DNA from: Gari tellinella
Taxonomy: Eukaryota; Mollusca; Bivalvia; Cardiida; Psammobiidae
Assembly: GCA_922989275.2 (NCBI GenBank)
Contig: OV277862.1
Span: 50,245,786-50,309,785, forward strand
Length of the DNA stretch: 64,000 nucleotides
Direction of reading: 5' to 3'
Shown here: in pieces, positions 34,829-45,968 of the stretch
Numbering within the stretch: the stretch's first letter is position 1
Layout of the letters: each line of letters begins with the position of its first letter
The notes under the pieces: generated by a model
Told to the model about the DNA's origin: nothing
Database searches by the model: none
Seen by the model: only the letters and a program-made list of their open reading frames with translations
Program-made: the position numbers and the translations under genes

Positions 34829-35579
34829 TACCTGATAACATACTTGCATTTGTATTTCCGTGTTCATTATAGAGATGCTTGACTGTGTTTACTTTGACAG
34901 CACAGAGAATGCCAAACAATCCAATTGGATGTATAGCAGCGCATTTGCTTCCTCTGTATAAATCGATGTATTGACAAACACAAAGAGCCTTTTTGTAAAC
35001 ACTGCTGCTCACATTGGTATCTTGTTAGTACTGAATTCTGCTTGTCACGAGAGTAATAAACCCATAATATGCCCGAATGTGTTAAAAAGATGCTTCCATT
35101 GTGCTCACTTTCAGTGTCCATTACAAGAAGAAGTACGTTTATTTAACTTAAACTATACAGTTTTTCGTCGTACAAACATAAAAATATTTACAATAATGCT
35201 GTATAAAAGGTCACATCTGATATATAATCAAGATCAAGATCTATATCTATTAAATTTCAATCATAATTACGCCAATTAAATTACTATTATTAAATAAATA
35301 TCACGAGAGTGGTCTCAAAGGCATCGTTTCACTATACAGTTATATATTATTATATTATAAAGGCCTGTGACACTGTTTGGTTCAAATTAGACGCCAAATT
35401 GCTTAGCGTTTTAGATGACTATCTATGAAACAATTTTGGTTAACATCTGTATATTCAAAAGTAAAACATTTTTTTAGGCTTTAGATCAATTATGAAAATT
35501 CAAATAAATTAGCTCTTTCCCAACTACTGACCACCCTATTTATCTGTATATTTTAGGGAGGTAAAATAAAGCAGTTGCT

Positions 35580-35850
35580 TACATTTGCAAACAGCTTGAA
35601 TCCAGGTTAGACGCCGCGTAACGCGGTGTCTGATCTGGATTCAAGCTGTTTGTCACTCGTCATTATATGTATTCTATCCAAATGTCCACTTATTTGTAAC
35701 TTTTCAGAAAACACAGCAGACGGCAATTTCAAGCAGACGATATTGCAGCAGTAAAAGCATTAGATATAATAGTCTGGTTTAGGCAACCGTGACAAGGGTC
35801 GTTGTAAGGAGGGATTCGTTGTTATGAGGGCCGTTGTAGGATGGGAGCAA
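35580..35850. repeat. Composite repeat: core A plus AAGGGTCGTTGTAAGGAGGG tail
   Basis: Core A (35587-35652, GAATCC ... GGATTC arms) followed by CACAGCAGACGGCAATTTCAAG and a tail with CGACAAGGGTCGTTGTAAGG. The same order recurs at 49484-49787, so the pieces move or duplicate as a unit. Confidence 0.65.
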
Positions 35851-35854
35851 TTTA

Positions 35855-35985
35855 TATTCACTGCAATTAGTTGGGCAAGATCAGATACTGGGTAAAAAAA
35901 TTAGATTAAAATAAATCGTTACATTCTATTGCATTGCGTTTGCGTTTGACTGGGAACACATAAGGTCTTCCCCACGGCATGAGCA
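35855..35985. mobile_element. CAGTGG-type MITE remnant
   Basis: CAATTAGTTGGGCAAGATCAGA then TTGCATTGCGTTTGCGTTTGA and GGGAACACATAAGG; ends and core badly decayed. Confidence 0.45.
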
Positions 35986-36161
35986 ACTAACAGCTGTTCA
36001 GAATTTATATATGCAGCTATAAGACTTCTTATTATTCAGGGTAATCAATAATTATTATTCATACACATGGGCATCAAGAGACAAAGCTGAGACAAATATG
36101 ACATTACAGACAGCTGGTGTCTTGCTCATTAACTGGGAAATACATAGATAGAACATGAATA

Positions 36162-37107
36162 CGAGGGTAGCTCAAAAGGTTTTGATACTGGATCAATATC
36201 TGCATTATTTTAAGTGCAAAATGCATGTGTGATGTACCATTTGAAAGATCCATTCTTTGCCGATACGGTGAGATCATGCACGATAAGATCGCATTACTCG
36301 ATCAGCCCCAACATGAACCTAAATGACCCCTCCTCGAGGACACTGGACGACTTTTTTTGTATATATTTGAGTTAATTTTCTAAACACAATTTGATACTAT
36401 AATTATTATTACGGCTTTAACATATTGAATAAGTTTATGAAATTTTCTGTCAAATACAATAAGACAATTATGCAAACACTACACAGTTTTGAATGCTATT
36501 ATTACATAAAATATCAAAAAAAGAGCTAAATTTAAACACGTACTGAAAATATAATAAACAATTGATCTCCTGTTATGTATAAAAGTAGTTAGGGAAACTA
36601 CAAACTCTTTTATTATTATTAAACCAGGCTATAATTGAAGCCAGTGAAAAATGGTTTCATGTTTCAAAATCAAAATGTAGACATTCTGATCTAGAACATT
36701 TTCACAGCGTTCGAAAAAACATGTGCACTTTCGTCATTAGCAAAATAAGAAATGTTGATTTTGAAAAAATGAGATTTTAGACAGTTAACCCTTTCAATAG
36801 AAATAACATTTTAATTTTATTAAAATTTAGACATGATTTGATATATTTCTAAAACAAATCTGAAAATTGTACTCTTGAAGAAGTTATTACGTCAAAAAGT
36901 TATGTCTGAAAAGTGCTATGTTGCAGTGTCCTCGAGTAGGGATCATTTAGGTTCATGTTGTGACTCATCGAGTTATGTGATCTTATCGTGCATTATACCA
37001 TCGTGTAGGCGACGAATTGTTCTTTAAAATGATATATCACACATGCATTTTGCACTCATTATATTGAAGTTATTGATCCAGTATCAAAACTATTTGAACA
37101 CCCCTCG
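36162..37107. mobile_element. Mariner-like non-autonomous element with ~185-bp terminal repeats
   Basis: Left CGAGGGTAGCTCAAAAGG and right end complement CGAGGGGTGTTCAAATAG are flanked by TA. The inverted arms stay similar for about 185 bp (TGATACTGGATCAATA, GTGCAAAATGCATGTGTGAT, GCACGATAAGATC, AACATGAACCTAAATGA, CTCGAGGACACTG). The 570-bp AT-rich middle has no ORF of note. TA target plus GAGGG-TGTTCAAA ends are typical of mariner-type elements; the family name is inference. Confidence 0.85.
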
Positions 37108-37207
37108 TATCTATTGTGTATGCCCATTATCCTTTACATCGTAGCCTGTTACTAGTTGTGAAGACAGGTGACTACTTGAAGCGAATTGAAAGTAAAGTAG
37201 ATTGTGC

Positions 37208-37290
37208 CTTAACCCTTAAACTCTCAATGACTCTTAAAAGCACGTTTGCAAACAGTTTGTATCCTGATCAGACGCCGCGTTACGCCTTGG
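37208..37290. mobile_element. TTAA-type MITE, left half only
   Basis: TTAACCCTTAAACTCTCAATGACTC ... CACGTTTGCAAACAGTTTG and the left core A arm end at CGCGTTACGCC, then unrelated sequence. Confidence 0.65.
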
Positions 37291-37310
37291 TTAAAGGCCT
37301 CGCGATTTAA

Positions 37311-39670
37311 CGAACCCACATCTAAACTCCCAACTGTGATCTAATGCACGATAATGCAAAACTAAAAATTTGTGATTTCTGAATTACAAACCGTATTTTA
37401 TGGTTAATGAGAAAAAAATACTTTCGGATATTAAAAATTGTACTGCATATGAAACACAGTGCAATATCAATGCTGGGAATGAATGAATGGCGTTTAACGG
37501 CCCATCAATGTTAGGATTGTTTGCAGCATTATTGTACCTTTCTGTCGTTGAATATCCATATATTGAATTCAATCCACTAATAACATCTATAATATGAACT
37601 ATTATACTGCCTAATATATTAAGGAACAATTTCCCAATTAAAGGGTGCGGTTAATGGCAGACCGATCATGTAAGGAAAAAGTTCAAAATCTGACAAGCGA
37701 ACTCTAAGGTGTTAAATAGTGTTTGATGAAATGCGCTCCTTGTCATAAAGGCCAATTAATATATCGTATTTAGAATGATTTACGGTGGATCACGAAACAG
37801 ATCCAGATCCATAACAATTCAATGATTAAACTTCTGAAGCTTATAGATATTCAAATATTGAACAATATTTCAGGCATTTTTATCAAAATGTCTCAATAAG
37901 CAAACAGTGCAAACCCTGCTTGGATATTAATAATGTACAAGCACACGCCACTGATGAAAAAACACAAGGCATATTTGACTGATATGCCATTTCAGACAAT
38001 ATCTGTTACTCAGATAGAGGACTTACTGAATCAGATGAATCCCTTCTCATCCATTTTACTGATTTTTTGTATTAGTTTTCTTGTTTTTTTGTCAGCATAA
38101 TCAACATATAACCCTGTCAATTTTAAAAAGGGGAAAACAATTATGTGCTAATCGCTACACTTCTAATCTATACTAAGTGAAAATGGTTATATAATTCTGT
38201 TAAACCATACTAGCAAGCTTAGTATATTGTGTCTTAGCTTTCCATCTTATATCACTATCAATTTTGCAGCCTTTCTACCATTTGTAAACATACAAACGTT
38301 TTATAAACCGTTATGAAAGCTCTTGAGAGCTTATGCTATTCGTAAATGGTTTGTCGACTTAAAACTTGTCGTATCTTACCTAAAAATGTTGTTAACCAGC
38401 AATCATTGTTAATATTAAGGTTTGCACAAAAGTCCTAGTTTCTCGGGGAAATGATTACAGGAAGATTGGGAAGAAATCCTTATAATATATTACTACATGT
38501 ATGTTGAAATAAATCCTGATGCGACATCGAGTTTTGCAGCGCCAAATCTAGGTTTTAAAACTCCCGTGTACAACAACTAATTGTACTTGGTCAAAGACTG
38601 ACAGGGCTATAATATATGAACGCAAGACAAGTTGCTAGTGTGATAATTCAATGCCGTACTCTTAACTAGAAATAAAATTTGGGGAGGACTAACATAGGCG
38701 CTGCATGCTGTCCAATCCTTTTCTTTAGGTAAAATATTGATTACAAAATTAATCATGACTGTATAATAGTTATACAGATTACCAGCTGGCATTGTAATAC
38801 AGGAAGATGTATTCAATTCGAGATGTTCTTTGCGGAAACATCCGATCTGACCTTTGTGCGAGTCCGATAGGCTGTATCAGCCAAGAACCTAGTGAGCTGA
38901 ATACAACGCCCTGTAGCGCAACGTCAATTGATGATATGTTAAATATATGCCTTTAATTTACACACAAAGAAACAACTAAATAGTTGTTTGAAAAATGTTA
39001 TATCCCGAACTATTTTATATTTCGAAGCAGAAGAATTATTTTATGCCACAAAGAGGAACGTGAAGCTTGTAGATTAACGTATACGTGTCTTTAAGCTTAT
39101 CGAAAACGAAGTCGGAGTAAAATAGAAACAATAAAATACAATTACCGAGATACCGACTCAAGAATCTTACTGTATAGATACGCGGAAAATGTGACATTAC
39201 TGGCAAATAATAAAATGAGGAACTATTTTTCTTTAAATAAGGAATTTAACTAAAGGCGTAAAATGCGTATTTATGGAGTAATGGTTGCAAATTCTACAAG
39301 GGTCAATATATACCACTGCATATTGCTAGTATGCATATTTACTTTCCGACCAGACATAATACTGTGTACTCAGATAAGAACTCATTTTAACTAGGGATAA
39401 TCAATATATAGCGCCAATAAGCAGCAAGATAACAAGGGGAAGTTCGGACAATATGACAAATGCCACACCTGTTTGCCATTTAGGCGAAATTCCTTTGAGA
39501 CAATGCTGATTAATTAAAGTGTTTGTTTACTGGCATGTAGGTTGTTCTTGAACAACGAGAAAGTACTAAGATGGAATGAAATGTTAAAAGGAAAAAGAAA
39601 ACGGTGTAATCCTGGCAGCTAGTTTACAATATAGACACATACATGTACAGTAGTTTCAGTTGAACCGTAA
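37311..39670. other. Long stretch without recognised genes
   Basis: No convincing ORF or element over 2.3 kb except the dispersed fragment at 38681-38740 (ACTAACATAGGC ... TGTCCAATCCTTTTC) also found at 20687. Could be intronic or old intergenic DNA. Confidence 0.4.
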
Positions 39671-39885
39671 TTAACCCCTTCACTGTCATGACGTCACCAA
39701 TTTTAAACTACCGTCGTCTGCTTTTATTTCTCAAATTTAGAGTTTTAGATATTTTGACTTATAATGTTAAACTGAGTGTCAAATAGTTTGGATACTGATC
39801 AGATGCCGCTTTACGCGGCATCTGATCAGGATCAAAACTGTTTGAAAATAATTATTGTAATCGGGGTAAGCAGTGGATGGGTTAA
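39671..39885. mobile_element. TTAA-flanked MITE, canonical core A subtype
   Basis: TTAACCCCTTCACTGTCATGACGTCACC ... GTCGTCTGCTTTTATTTCTC ... core A (39778-39843) ... CGGGGTAAGCAGTGGATGGGTTAA. The stem reads GATGCC / GGCATC in place of GACGCC / GGCGTC, changed on both arms. Confidence 0.88.
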
Positions 39886-40011
39886 AATCCATTCTAAAAC
39901 TGTATATGTGTAGTAAGTATGACAGGTGACAACTTAATGCAGGACAAAAGCAATGCGGAAGACTAATAGTTTGTATAAAAGCAAGTGACATGTTAAACAC
40001 AGACAAATGAC

Positions 40012-41208
40012 TTAACCCTTTCCCCATAGAAACGACTTTTAGCGTATTAAATTTATTTCTCCGTAGAAGAAAATAGTTCCAGTTTATACCCTCATGAACA
40101 ATATCCATAACAAATATTTTTATATAGCGTAGCAGATGGCAGCTTCAAGCAGGTTGAAAGTAAAGCAGAATGTGCCTTAAGGGTGTATCAATGTCATGAG
40201 CCATTTTTTCAAAGTATTAAACTTTTTTTCTACCATTGTTTTTTTGGAAGAGCTATTTATGATGAATGAAAAAATGTAAAAAAATATATATGGTGGTGTC
40301 CTTTTTTTGAGCTACAGCGATTTGAAAAAGGTATGTCGAGTTTGGATATTTTTTTTTCAAATTTTACCCATTCAGAGTACAAGCTTCAGTAAAATCTATT
40401 TCAAAACAAAACAAAAATGTTAATTTGGGTTTTCTTTATTTATTTCATGTCTATGGTGGTATGTTCACATATATAAACCAAATTTAGACAAAGCAGGCAC
40501 CAGGTTTGAACAATATGGATCCTTGAATATCAAAAATATGCTTTATATAGGGCATGATTTTATTAGATTTTTTATTTTATGAAAAAAAGTAAAAAAGTTT
40601 GAAAATGAAATAGTTCTAGTATTTAACTTTTTCTTATATTCTACCAGATGAAAGCCCATACTAAGGCAGTTCAAAATATGAAAGGAAATTGAAAGGTCAG
40701 AGTTGAAAAATTTGAGTTATTAAAGTAAAAAGAGTTATCGCCCCTTACAAAATTTACAAAAAAGTACCATACCGATGATATTTAGAGCTTTATAAATTTC
40801 ACATTTGGTGCCTTTTTTTCCTTAAATTAGTTTTTGTATGAAGAAATACTACCATAGATAGGAAATAAATAACACAAAACCAAATTATCATATTTGTTTT
40901 CATTTAAAATGGGTTTTATTTAAGCGGGCTGTTTAAAAAGGACAAAATAAGAGGAAGTGGGTGGGGTAAATTTTACATGGCCGTAGAGCCAACTGTTGTT
41001 CACCAAAATGTACACTTTTTCTATTTTTTCATTCATCTTAAATAGCTCTTCAATACAAAACCATCATAGAGTGTTTTCATGTACTTTGAAAAGTTCCCAA
41101 ATTCATGACATTGATACACCCTTAAGGTACATTCTGCTTTACTTTCAACCTGCTTTAAGTGGTCACCTATATTTAATGTTATAAACGGGTTATTGGGTAA
41201 AGGGTTAA
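40012..41208. mobile_element. TTAA-flanked core B MITE carrying a 941-bp insertion at its hairpin tip
   Basis: Left TTAACCCTTTCCCCATAG, right TTGGGTAAAGGGTTAA. Core B arms (CAAGCAGGTTGAAAGTAAAG and CTTTACTTTCAACCTGC) lie on either side of the inserted element at 40181-41121. Confidence 0.88.
40181..41121. mobile_element. TTAA-flanked non-autonomous element, GGGTGTATCAATGTCATGA ends
   Basis: Perfect 19-bp terminal repeats (40181-40199, 41103-41121), partly similar further in (TTTTCAAAGTA), flanked by TTAA. It sits exactly at the centre of a core B hairpin, whose tip is normally CCTTAAGG. The 941-bp interior is AT-rich, with no plausible transposase ORF. TTAA duplication suggests piggyBac-type mobilisation, but the ends differ from the CCC...GGG MITEs. 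Confidence 0.88.
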
Positions 41209-41224
41209 ACAACTATAAGTTAGG

Positions 41225-41260
41225 ATACTTTAGTGGCTGTAATAGAGGGGGTTACTGTAC
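41225..41260. mobile_element. CAGTAAAACC-type MITE, right end fragment
   Basis: ACTTTAGTGGCTGTAATAGAGGGGGTTACTGTA matches the family's right end; the rest is absent. Confidence 0.6.
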
Positions 41261-41864
41261 TTACAATTCTAAGCGAGACTTAACGTACAAAGTTTTCGTT
41301 ACATGTAACGGCGCACAATTACATTATTCTTCCTTGGTGTGTTTAGAGGGCAAATAACTAATCTTGTTACTCCCCAGTTTGGTATTAAATTCCTGGAAAA
41401 TACTACTAAACCGTGGCTTAAAACGGCCTCTTAGGAAGTTATGACAGAAAGAGTCATGAGTTTGAAATCGAGAGTATTATAAGAGCGCACGTACATTTTA
41501 TTTGCGTAAGGCCATATGCTTGACAGCATTTGTGCCGACCTATTACATGTAGTTAGAACAATTGTCGTCACCACCATCTTTATCGCCATCTTCGTCGAAA
41601 TAAAAGTTATCAAATCACAAATATTTATTACCATTGCCAGAACTATACAACTATTTAACATCGCTTAATAACTCGTTGACCTATTAAACTTCAATTTAAC
41701 AGTTTTTGTTTCCGATTAAGTCATGATAACTTCTGATTACTTTAGGACTACTTTCTGATCAGGATATGCACCATTTTCATAGGGCATGTGTATTATTGTA
41801 ATGTGCACTGTTTGTAAGTAATACATATACGCGTCATCAAAAATTTCAGGGTAATAGTAAAAAC

Positions 41865-42103
41865 AAAAAGACGTTATTTTTCATAGTAAACGCATTTATG
41901 CTAAAGCTGCAATACCCATTACAAACAGATAGGAGCCAGATCAGAGGCGTGATTATCCGGCATCTGGTCAGCCTCCAAAATAACTGCATCCAGGTAGAAG
42001 GCATTTGTCATAATCTTCAAAACATTGCCACTCTCTACATTTAATAGCTTTGTGTTTGTTTTAGTTTCTTTCAAATAGGAAATAATAACATATTTTCCAC
42101 TGT
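41865..42103. mobile_element. CAGTGG-type MITE, decayed
   Basis: AAGACGTTATTTTTCATAGTAAACGC on the left, core A remnant (41933-41990), AGGAAATAATAACATATTTTCCACTG on the right. Confidence 0.65.
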
Positions 42104-42146
42104 CAGTGGATCTAGTCAGAATCTTTTCATTATTCGATTACTATTA

Positions 42147-42350
42147 CAGTAAAACCTCGCTATTACGACCACTTAAATGAAGGCTAATTAATTGTATAAT
42201 AGAGAGGTGGCAGTTTAAAGCAATGTGACAGTGAAACAGAAAGCTCCTACAGGAGCGTTCTGTTTCACTGCTACCTTGCTTTAAGCGGTCACCTATCGTA
42301 AACATCCAAATAATTAACAAAATTTAGTGGTCGTAATCGGGAGGTTTATG
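42147..42350. mobile_element. CAGTAAAACC-type MITE
   Basis: Starts CAGTAAAACCTCGCTATTAC after TA. Core B hairpin with GAAAGCTCCTACAGGAGCGTTC tip. The right terminus GGTCGTAATCGGGAGGTTT is worn. Confidence 0.85.
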
Positions 42351-42449
42351 CTAAAAGTCCTAAAGCATTTTGGCCATGAATGTCAAAAAGTTTGGATACT
42401 GGTCATATATCGATATATATGGAAACTGGAATGCAAAATGTAGCCGCCC

Positions 42450-42700
42450 TTAACCCTTTGAATCCTAGTCCCGCATATAGGCGTCCTTTTCAAACAATGT
42501 ACATGTGAAAAGAACACTTGTCCTATGCAAACAGTGAAGACCCAGATCAGAGGGCTCCGAAAGGAGCCCTCTGATCAGGGTCTTCACTGTTTGTAATGAT
42601 GCCAAACATTGACAAAAACAACCCTTAAGAGTCAGAAATGGACTAAACAAAAATGGAAACTGGAATTGTCCATTTAAAGTTTCAGGGAGGAAAGAGTTAA
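42450..42700. mobile_element. TTAA-flanked MITE with core C hairpin
   Basis: TTAACCCTTTGAATCC at the left, GAGGAAAGAGTTAA at the right. Hairpin C at 42528-42595 is near perfect (AAACAGTGAAGACCC ... GGGTCTTCACTGTTT; TCCGAAAGGA tip). The right TTAA is shared with the next element. Confidence 0.88.
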
Positions 42701-42941
42701 CCCTTTAAACCATAGCCTGTTTATTGTATTGAAGACAGGTGACCACTTAAATCAGGTTAAAAGTAAAGCAGTATGCGTATTTAGGCGCATTCTGCTTTAC
42801 TTTCAGCCTGCTTTAAGCTACCATCTTCCAGAATATAGTAACTATTTCTTATATTCATGACTGAATAAATTAGAACTAGTTTCTTCAGTGGAGGAATAAA
42901 TGAAATGCGCTATAAGGCGCTTCTATGGGGAAAAGGGTTAA
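42697..42941. mobile_element. TTAA-flanked MITE with core B hairpin, abutting the previous one
   Basis: TTAACCCTTTAAACCATAGCC to ATGGGGAAAAGGGTTAA. Core B at about 42738-42815, then the subtype's GTGGAGGAATAAATGAAATGC block. Confidence 0.88.
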
Positions 42942-43304
42942 CTATGAAAGAGTTAATAATCAATACACCAAACTGGTCTCTCCCAGATTAAATTATACAA
43001 GGTATCACCAAGGGAGTATTGAAACGTGCAAAACCCTGGTAACCAAATTATTTCAGATAAGACATCGACGCTTCCTCTGTCACCATAGCATAGCATTTGT
43101 TTTTAAAAGTGTCAACTGTAGGGATTAATTTACATAGATTTTTGTACGCATGAAGTTAAGATACATTTGTACCTTAAAACGACTGTCAAACAGTATGGGT
43201 CCTGATCAGACCCCGCGTTGTTCGGCATTTAAAATGGAGTCTAACGTATTGAAAATACCAGTAATGGCGTTATAGGCAGGAGAATAGTTACAATACGAGA
43301 GACG

Positions 43305-43745
43305 TTCTTCCTTCCAGTGTAAAGCAAACAAAACGAAAACGCATTCAAATGTGCACAGTATAATGTAAAAAAAATTATTCTTTTTGAAAAGTCTAAATAC
43401 TTATTTAAATCTGAGTGGCAAACAGTTTGGATTCTGATCAGACTCCGTCTGAGATAGATCTTAACCCTTATCCTGCGGTAATATCGTCTGCTTCGAAATT
43501 GTCGTCTGCAACTTTTGTTAAATCTAGATTTTTATACAATTTTTAAGTAAAGAATCCTAAAGACGAGTGTCAAACAGTTTGGATCCAGATCAGACGCCGC
43601 GTTACGCGGCGTCTGATCTGGGTCCAAACTGTTTGCAAAAATCAGTAAAGTCGCGACCAGCAGGCAAAGGGTTAACTGTTTGCAATGGAAATAATAGTTT
43701 TAACGTAAACGCGTTTTCTTAGAAAGAATAACGTTTTCTCCACTG
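43305..43745. mobile_element. CAGTGG-type MITE, split by a TTAA MITE
   Basis: Left CTTCCTTCCAGTGTAAAGC ... GAGTGGCAAACAGTTTGG; right CTGTTTGCAATGGAAATAAT ... GTAAACGCG ... TTTTCTCCACTG then TA. The element at 43461-43675 interrupts it at a TTAA near the core A tip. Confidence 0.75.
43461..43675. mobile_element. TTAA-flanked MITE with perfect core A, nested
   Basis: TTAACCCTTATCCTGCGG ... GTCGTCTGC motifs ... core A (43571-43635, GCG/CGC tip) ... GGCAAAGGGTTAA. Confidence 0.88.
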
Positions 43746-43925
43746 TAGAAAGCCACAGCTGGTGTATATCTGGGAAATTGTTTTTAGTATCCTATAATTA
43801 GAAATATGAACTTTTATCATTGCTTTAGTTTTATGTGCAATTGGGGACAACCAGTACAGGTCATGGCAATCGTGCTTTACCACTACTCTGGAGAAGGTCA
43901 GCACTATGTATAAAATTTAATGTTC

Positions 43926-44095
43926 TTAACCCTTTCTCTGCCAAAACAGTTTGAAACTCACATTAATGAGTTTTAAGTTAAAAATGCTTAAAATTCCATT
44001 TTTTTTTATAAAAGAGACGTCACATTTAAGCAGACGATATTATGTCAACCACTTGTTAGACTGCGTTATACGTCACAGTAACATTATAGGGTTAA
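43926..44095. mobile_element. TTAA-flanked MITE without core hairpin
   Basis: TTAACCCTTTCTCTGCC at the left and ATTATAGGGTTAA at the right, with AAACTCACATTAATGAGTTT as a small internal palindrome and GCAGACGATATTATG as the family motif. Core A is absent apart from AAACAGTTTGAAAC. Confidence 0.65.
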
Positions 44096-44469
44096 TATCA
44101 TTAACAAACAATAACAAATTAATAGCCATATGAAAGTAAAACCGAAAGCCACTGTATGAGTTTTTGTTTTACTGTCATGATGTATTTAGCTTCTACTGTA
44201 CCAATTGCTTAAACCCATGGTTAATCTTATTTCGCGGGTTTTACAGTGGCGAAAACCATATAAAACAGGGGGAACCAGATTAGACACCGATTCACTGGAA
44301 ATCTAACCTGGTGTTTGCCGCTCTGATTGAAATACAGTGTCTGTTTTTTGTTTATACATGTAACCCATTTTCTTACATAAAAACAACCTTTTACTCCTAT
44401 ACTTTATTCCTCTGCCGAAAAAAATAGTTCAACTTTATACGGTTATGATTATGAAACATACGAAACATT

Positions 44470-44780
44470 TCCTACATCCCAGCAGGCGGTAGCTTAACCC
44501 CTTCACTGCCGTGACGTCATCAATTTTAAACAATTGTCGTCTGCTTTTATTTCTAAAACATTAATTTTGACTGAAGATATTTTGAAATGAGTGTCAAACA
44601 GTTTGGATCCTAATCAGACGCCGCATTATGCGGCGTCTGATCAGGAACTTTACTGTTTGCAAATAAATATTGTTCTCGGAGTAAGGCAGTGAAGGGGTTA
44701 AAGCAGGCTGAAAGTAACTCAAGCACATTCTGTTTTATTTTCAATACGCTGTCTTCAAAACAGACTATGGGGTAAATGCG
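44470..44780. repeat. Core B-type element, split by a TTAA MITE
   Basis: CCAGCAGGCGGTAGCTTAA and AAGCAGGCTGAAAGTAA ... TTCTGTTTTATTTTCA join when the insertion is removed. The left piece from about 44385 (TTATTCCTCTGCCGAAAAAAA) matches the core B subtype body. Confidence 0.7.
44494..44701. mobile_element. TTAA-flanked MITE, canonical core A subtype, nested in core B
   Basis: TTAACCCCTTCACTGCCGTG ... GTCGTCTGCTTTTATTTC ... core A (44593-44660) ... AAGGCAGTGAAGGGGTTAA. One of the cleanest termini in the window. Confidence 0.92.
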
Positions 44781-44905
44781 GAAAATGTCATTCTCAAGAT
44801 TAAATTGCATTTAATTTCGACTATCGTCTTGTAACTATAGTTTATCAGACAAGTCTGTGATGAACAGTACTTTCATTCTGGCGGATAATCAATGGTTATA
44901 GGCAA

Positions 44906-45087
44906 TTACCCCTTCATCGCCATATTGTCGTCTGCTTCAATATTGCTGTCTGCAATATGGTTTCAAAGTTAGATTTCAAAGACTAAAACTGACGTAATTT
45001 CAAAACAAGTGGCAACCAGTTTTGATCCTGATTAGATGTCGCGTTTGCGAATGCGCTTTATGACGTCACTGAGCGTGAAAGGGTTAA
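44906..45087. mobile_element. TTAA-type MITE, minus-orientation asymmetric subtype
   Basis: Left TTACCCCTTCATCGCCATATTG (TTAA mutated), right GACGTCACTGAGCGTGAAAGGGTTAA. Core A is worn and partly deleted. The right TTAA is shared with the next element. Confidence 0.75.
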
Positions 45088-45201
45088 CCTTCTGCACGCT
45101 GAGGTCAAATAAGTGAAAATTGTTGCAAACAGTTTGGTAGATCTAGATTAGACACCAAATAACTTGGTGCCTCGTCAATAGCATAGCGTGCTGAATGTTA
45201 A
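45084..45201. mobile_element. TTAA-flanked short MITE, CCTTCTGCACGCT ends, covarying core A
   Basis: TTAACCTTCTGCACGCT at the left, AGCGTGCTGAATGTTAA at the right, 118 bp in all. The core A tip reads CACCAA / TTGGTG, changed on both arms. Confidence 0.8.
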
Positions 45202-45364
45202 TTTGGCAGACAAAGCATCTATATGTGGAAAATATTTCGGGAAATAGTTTGTAAGATTACCTCTTATCGCCCGAACAAAACCAAATACAAAATGGTTATT
45301 ACCCTGCCAAGTCGATATACATGTATTGGTGAGGGAAATCGATGTTTCCTGCTTCATTGTTACA

Positions 45365-45620
45365 CAGGGCTGCCATAAGTTGACATGAAAAATCCAAAAA
45401 TTTCCAAATTTGAATTTTTCAAGTGCGATTTTACGAATCGTACCTTTACCCCCATAGCCTTTTTCTTAATTTGTTGACATGCGACTACTTAAAGCAGGCT
45501 GTAGGTAAAGCAGAATGCGCCTTAGGGCGCATTCTGCTTTACTTTCAGCCTGCTTTAAGCTACCATGTACTGGAAAAAAATCCGGAGATTTAGGAAAAAT
45601 CCGGAGATATGGCAGCCCTG
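45365..45620. mobile_element. hAT-like MITE, CAGGGCTGCC ends, with core B hairpin
   Basis: CAGGGCTGCCATAAG at the left and TATGGCAGCCCTG at the right; GTTACA is repeated directly at 45359-45364 and 45621-45626. AAATCCGGAGAT repeats lie near the right end. The centre is a perfect core B hairpin with GAATGCGCC / GGGCGCATTC tip (45482-45560). Confidence 0.85.
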
Positions 45621-45787
45621 GTTACATGTTTAGCCAGACAGTTCCTTTATATTATAGAATGAAAACTTCAGAATAAATATACATTTGCAATAAGACGCAA
45701 CTCATCAATCAAACTTTTGTTTCTGTCAGTGAACGTCACTGTCATTACCGTCAAAAGAAGAACAAAGTCCTTCCAGACTTTTAAAGT

Positions 45788-45945
45788 CAGGGTCCAATGT
45801 TATAAATCGTTTGAGCTGAGTCCGAGTGTGTTCTCAAGCATCTGATTGGTCAGATTTGAGCCTAGGCTCAAATCTGACTAATCAAATGCTTGAGAACGAC
45901 TTTAGACTCAACTGAAAAGCTTTATAACCTTGGACCTAGGTCATT
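45788..45945. repeat. Family D palindrome, well preserved
   Basis: GGTCCAATGTTATAAATCG ... CAAGCATCTGATTGGTCAG and CTGACTAATCAAATGCTTG ... CTTTATAACCTTGGACC; the centre TTGAGCCTAGGCTCAA is perfect. Confidence 0.82.
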
Positions 45946-45968
45946 ATCAAAACAATAGCTATATACTA

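Noticed and set aside
40181..41121. Transposase gene within the 941-bp TTAA element
   Set aside because: The only ORF of note (about 62 codons at 40996) has no motif, and the interior is AT-rich with many stops in all frames.
44200..44340. Possible additional CAGTGG-type MITE
   Set aside because: TTTTACAGTGGCGAAAACC and an inverted GATTAGACACC / GGTGTTTGCC are suggestive, but no matching right end could be defined.
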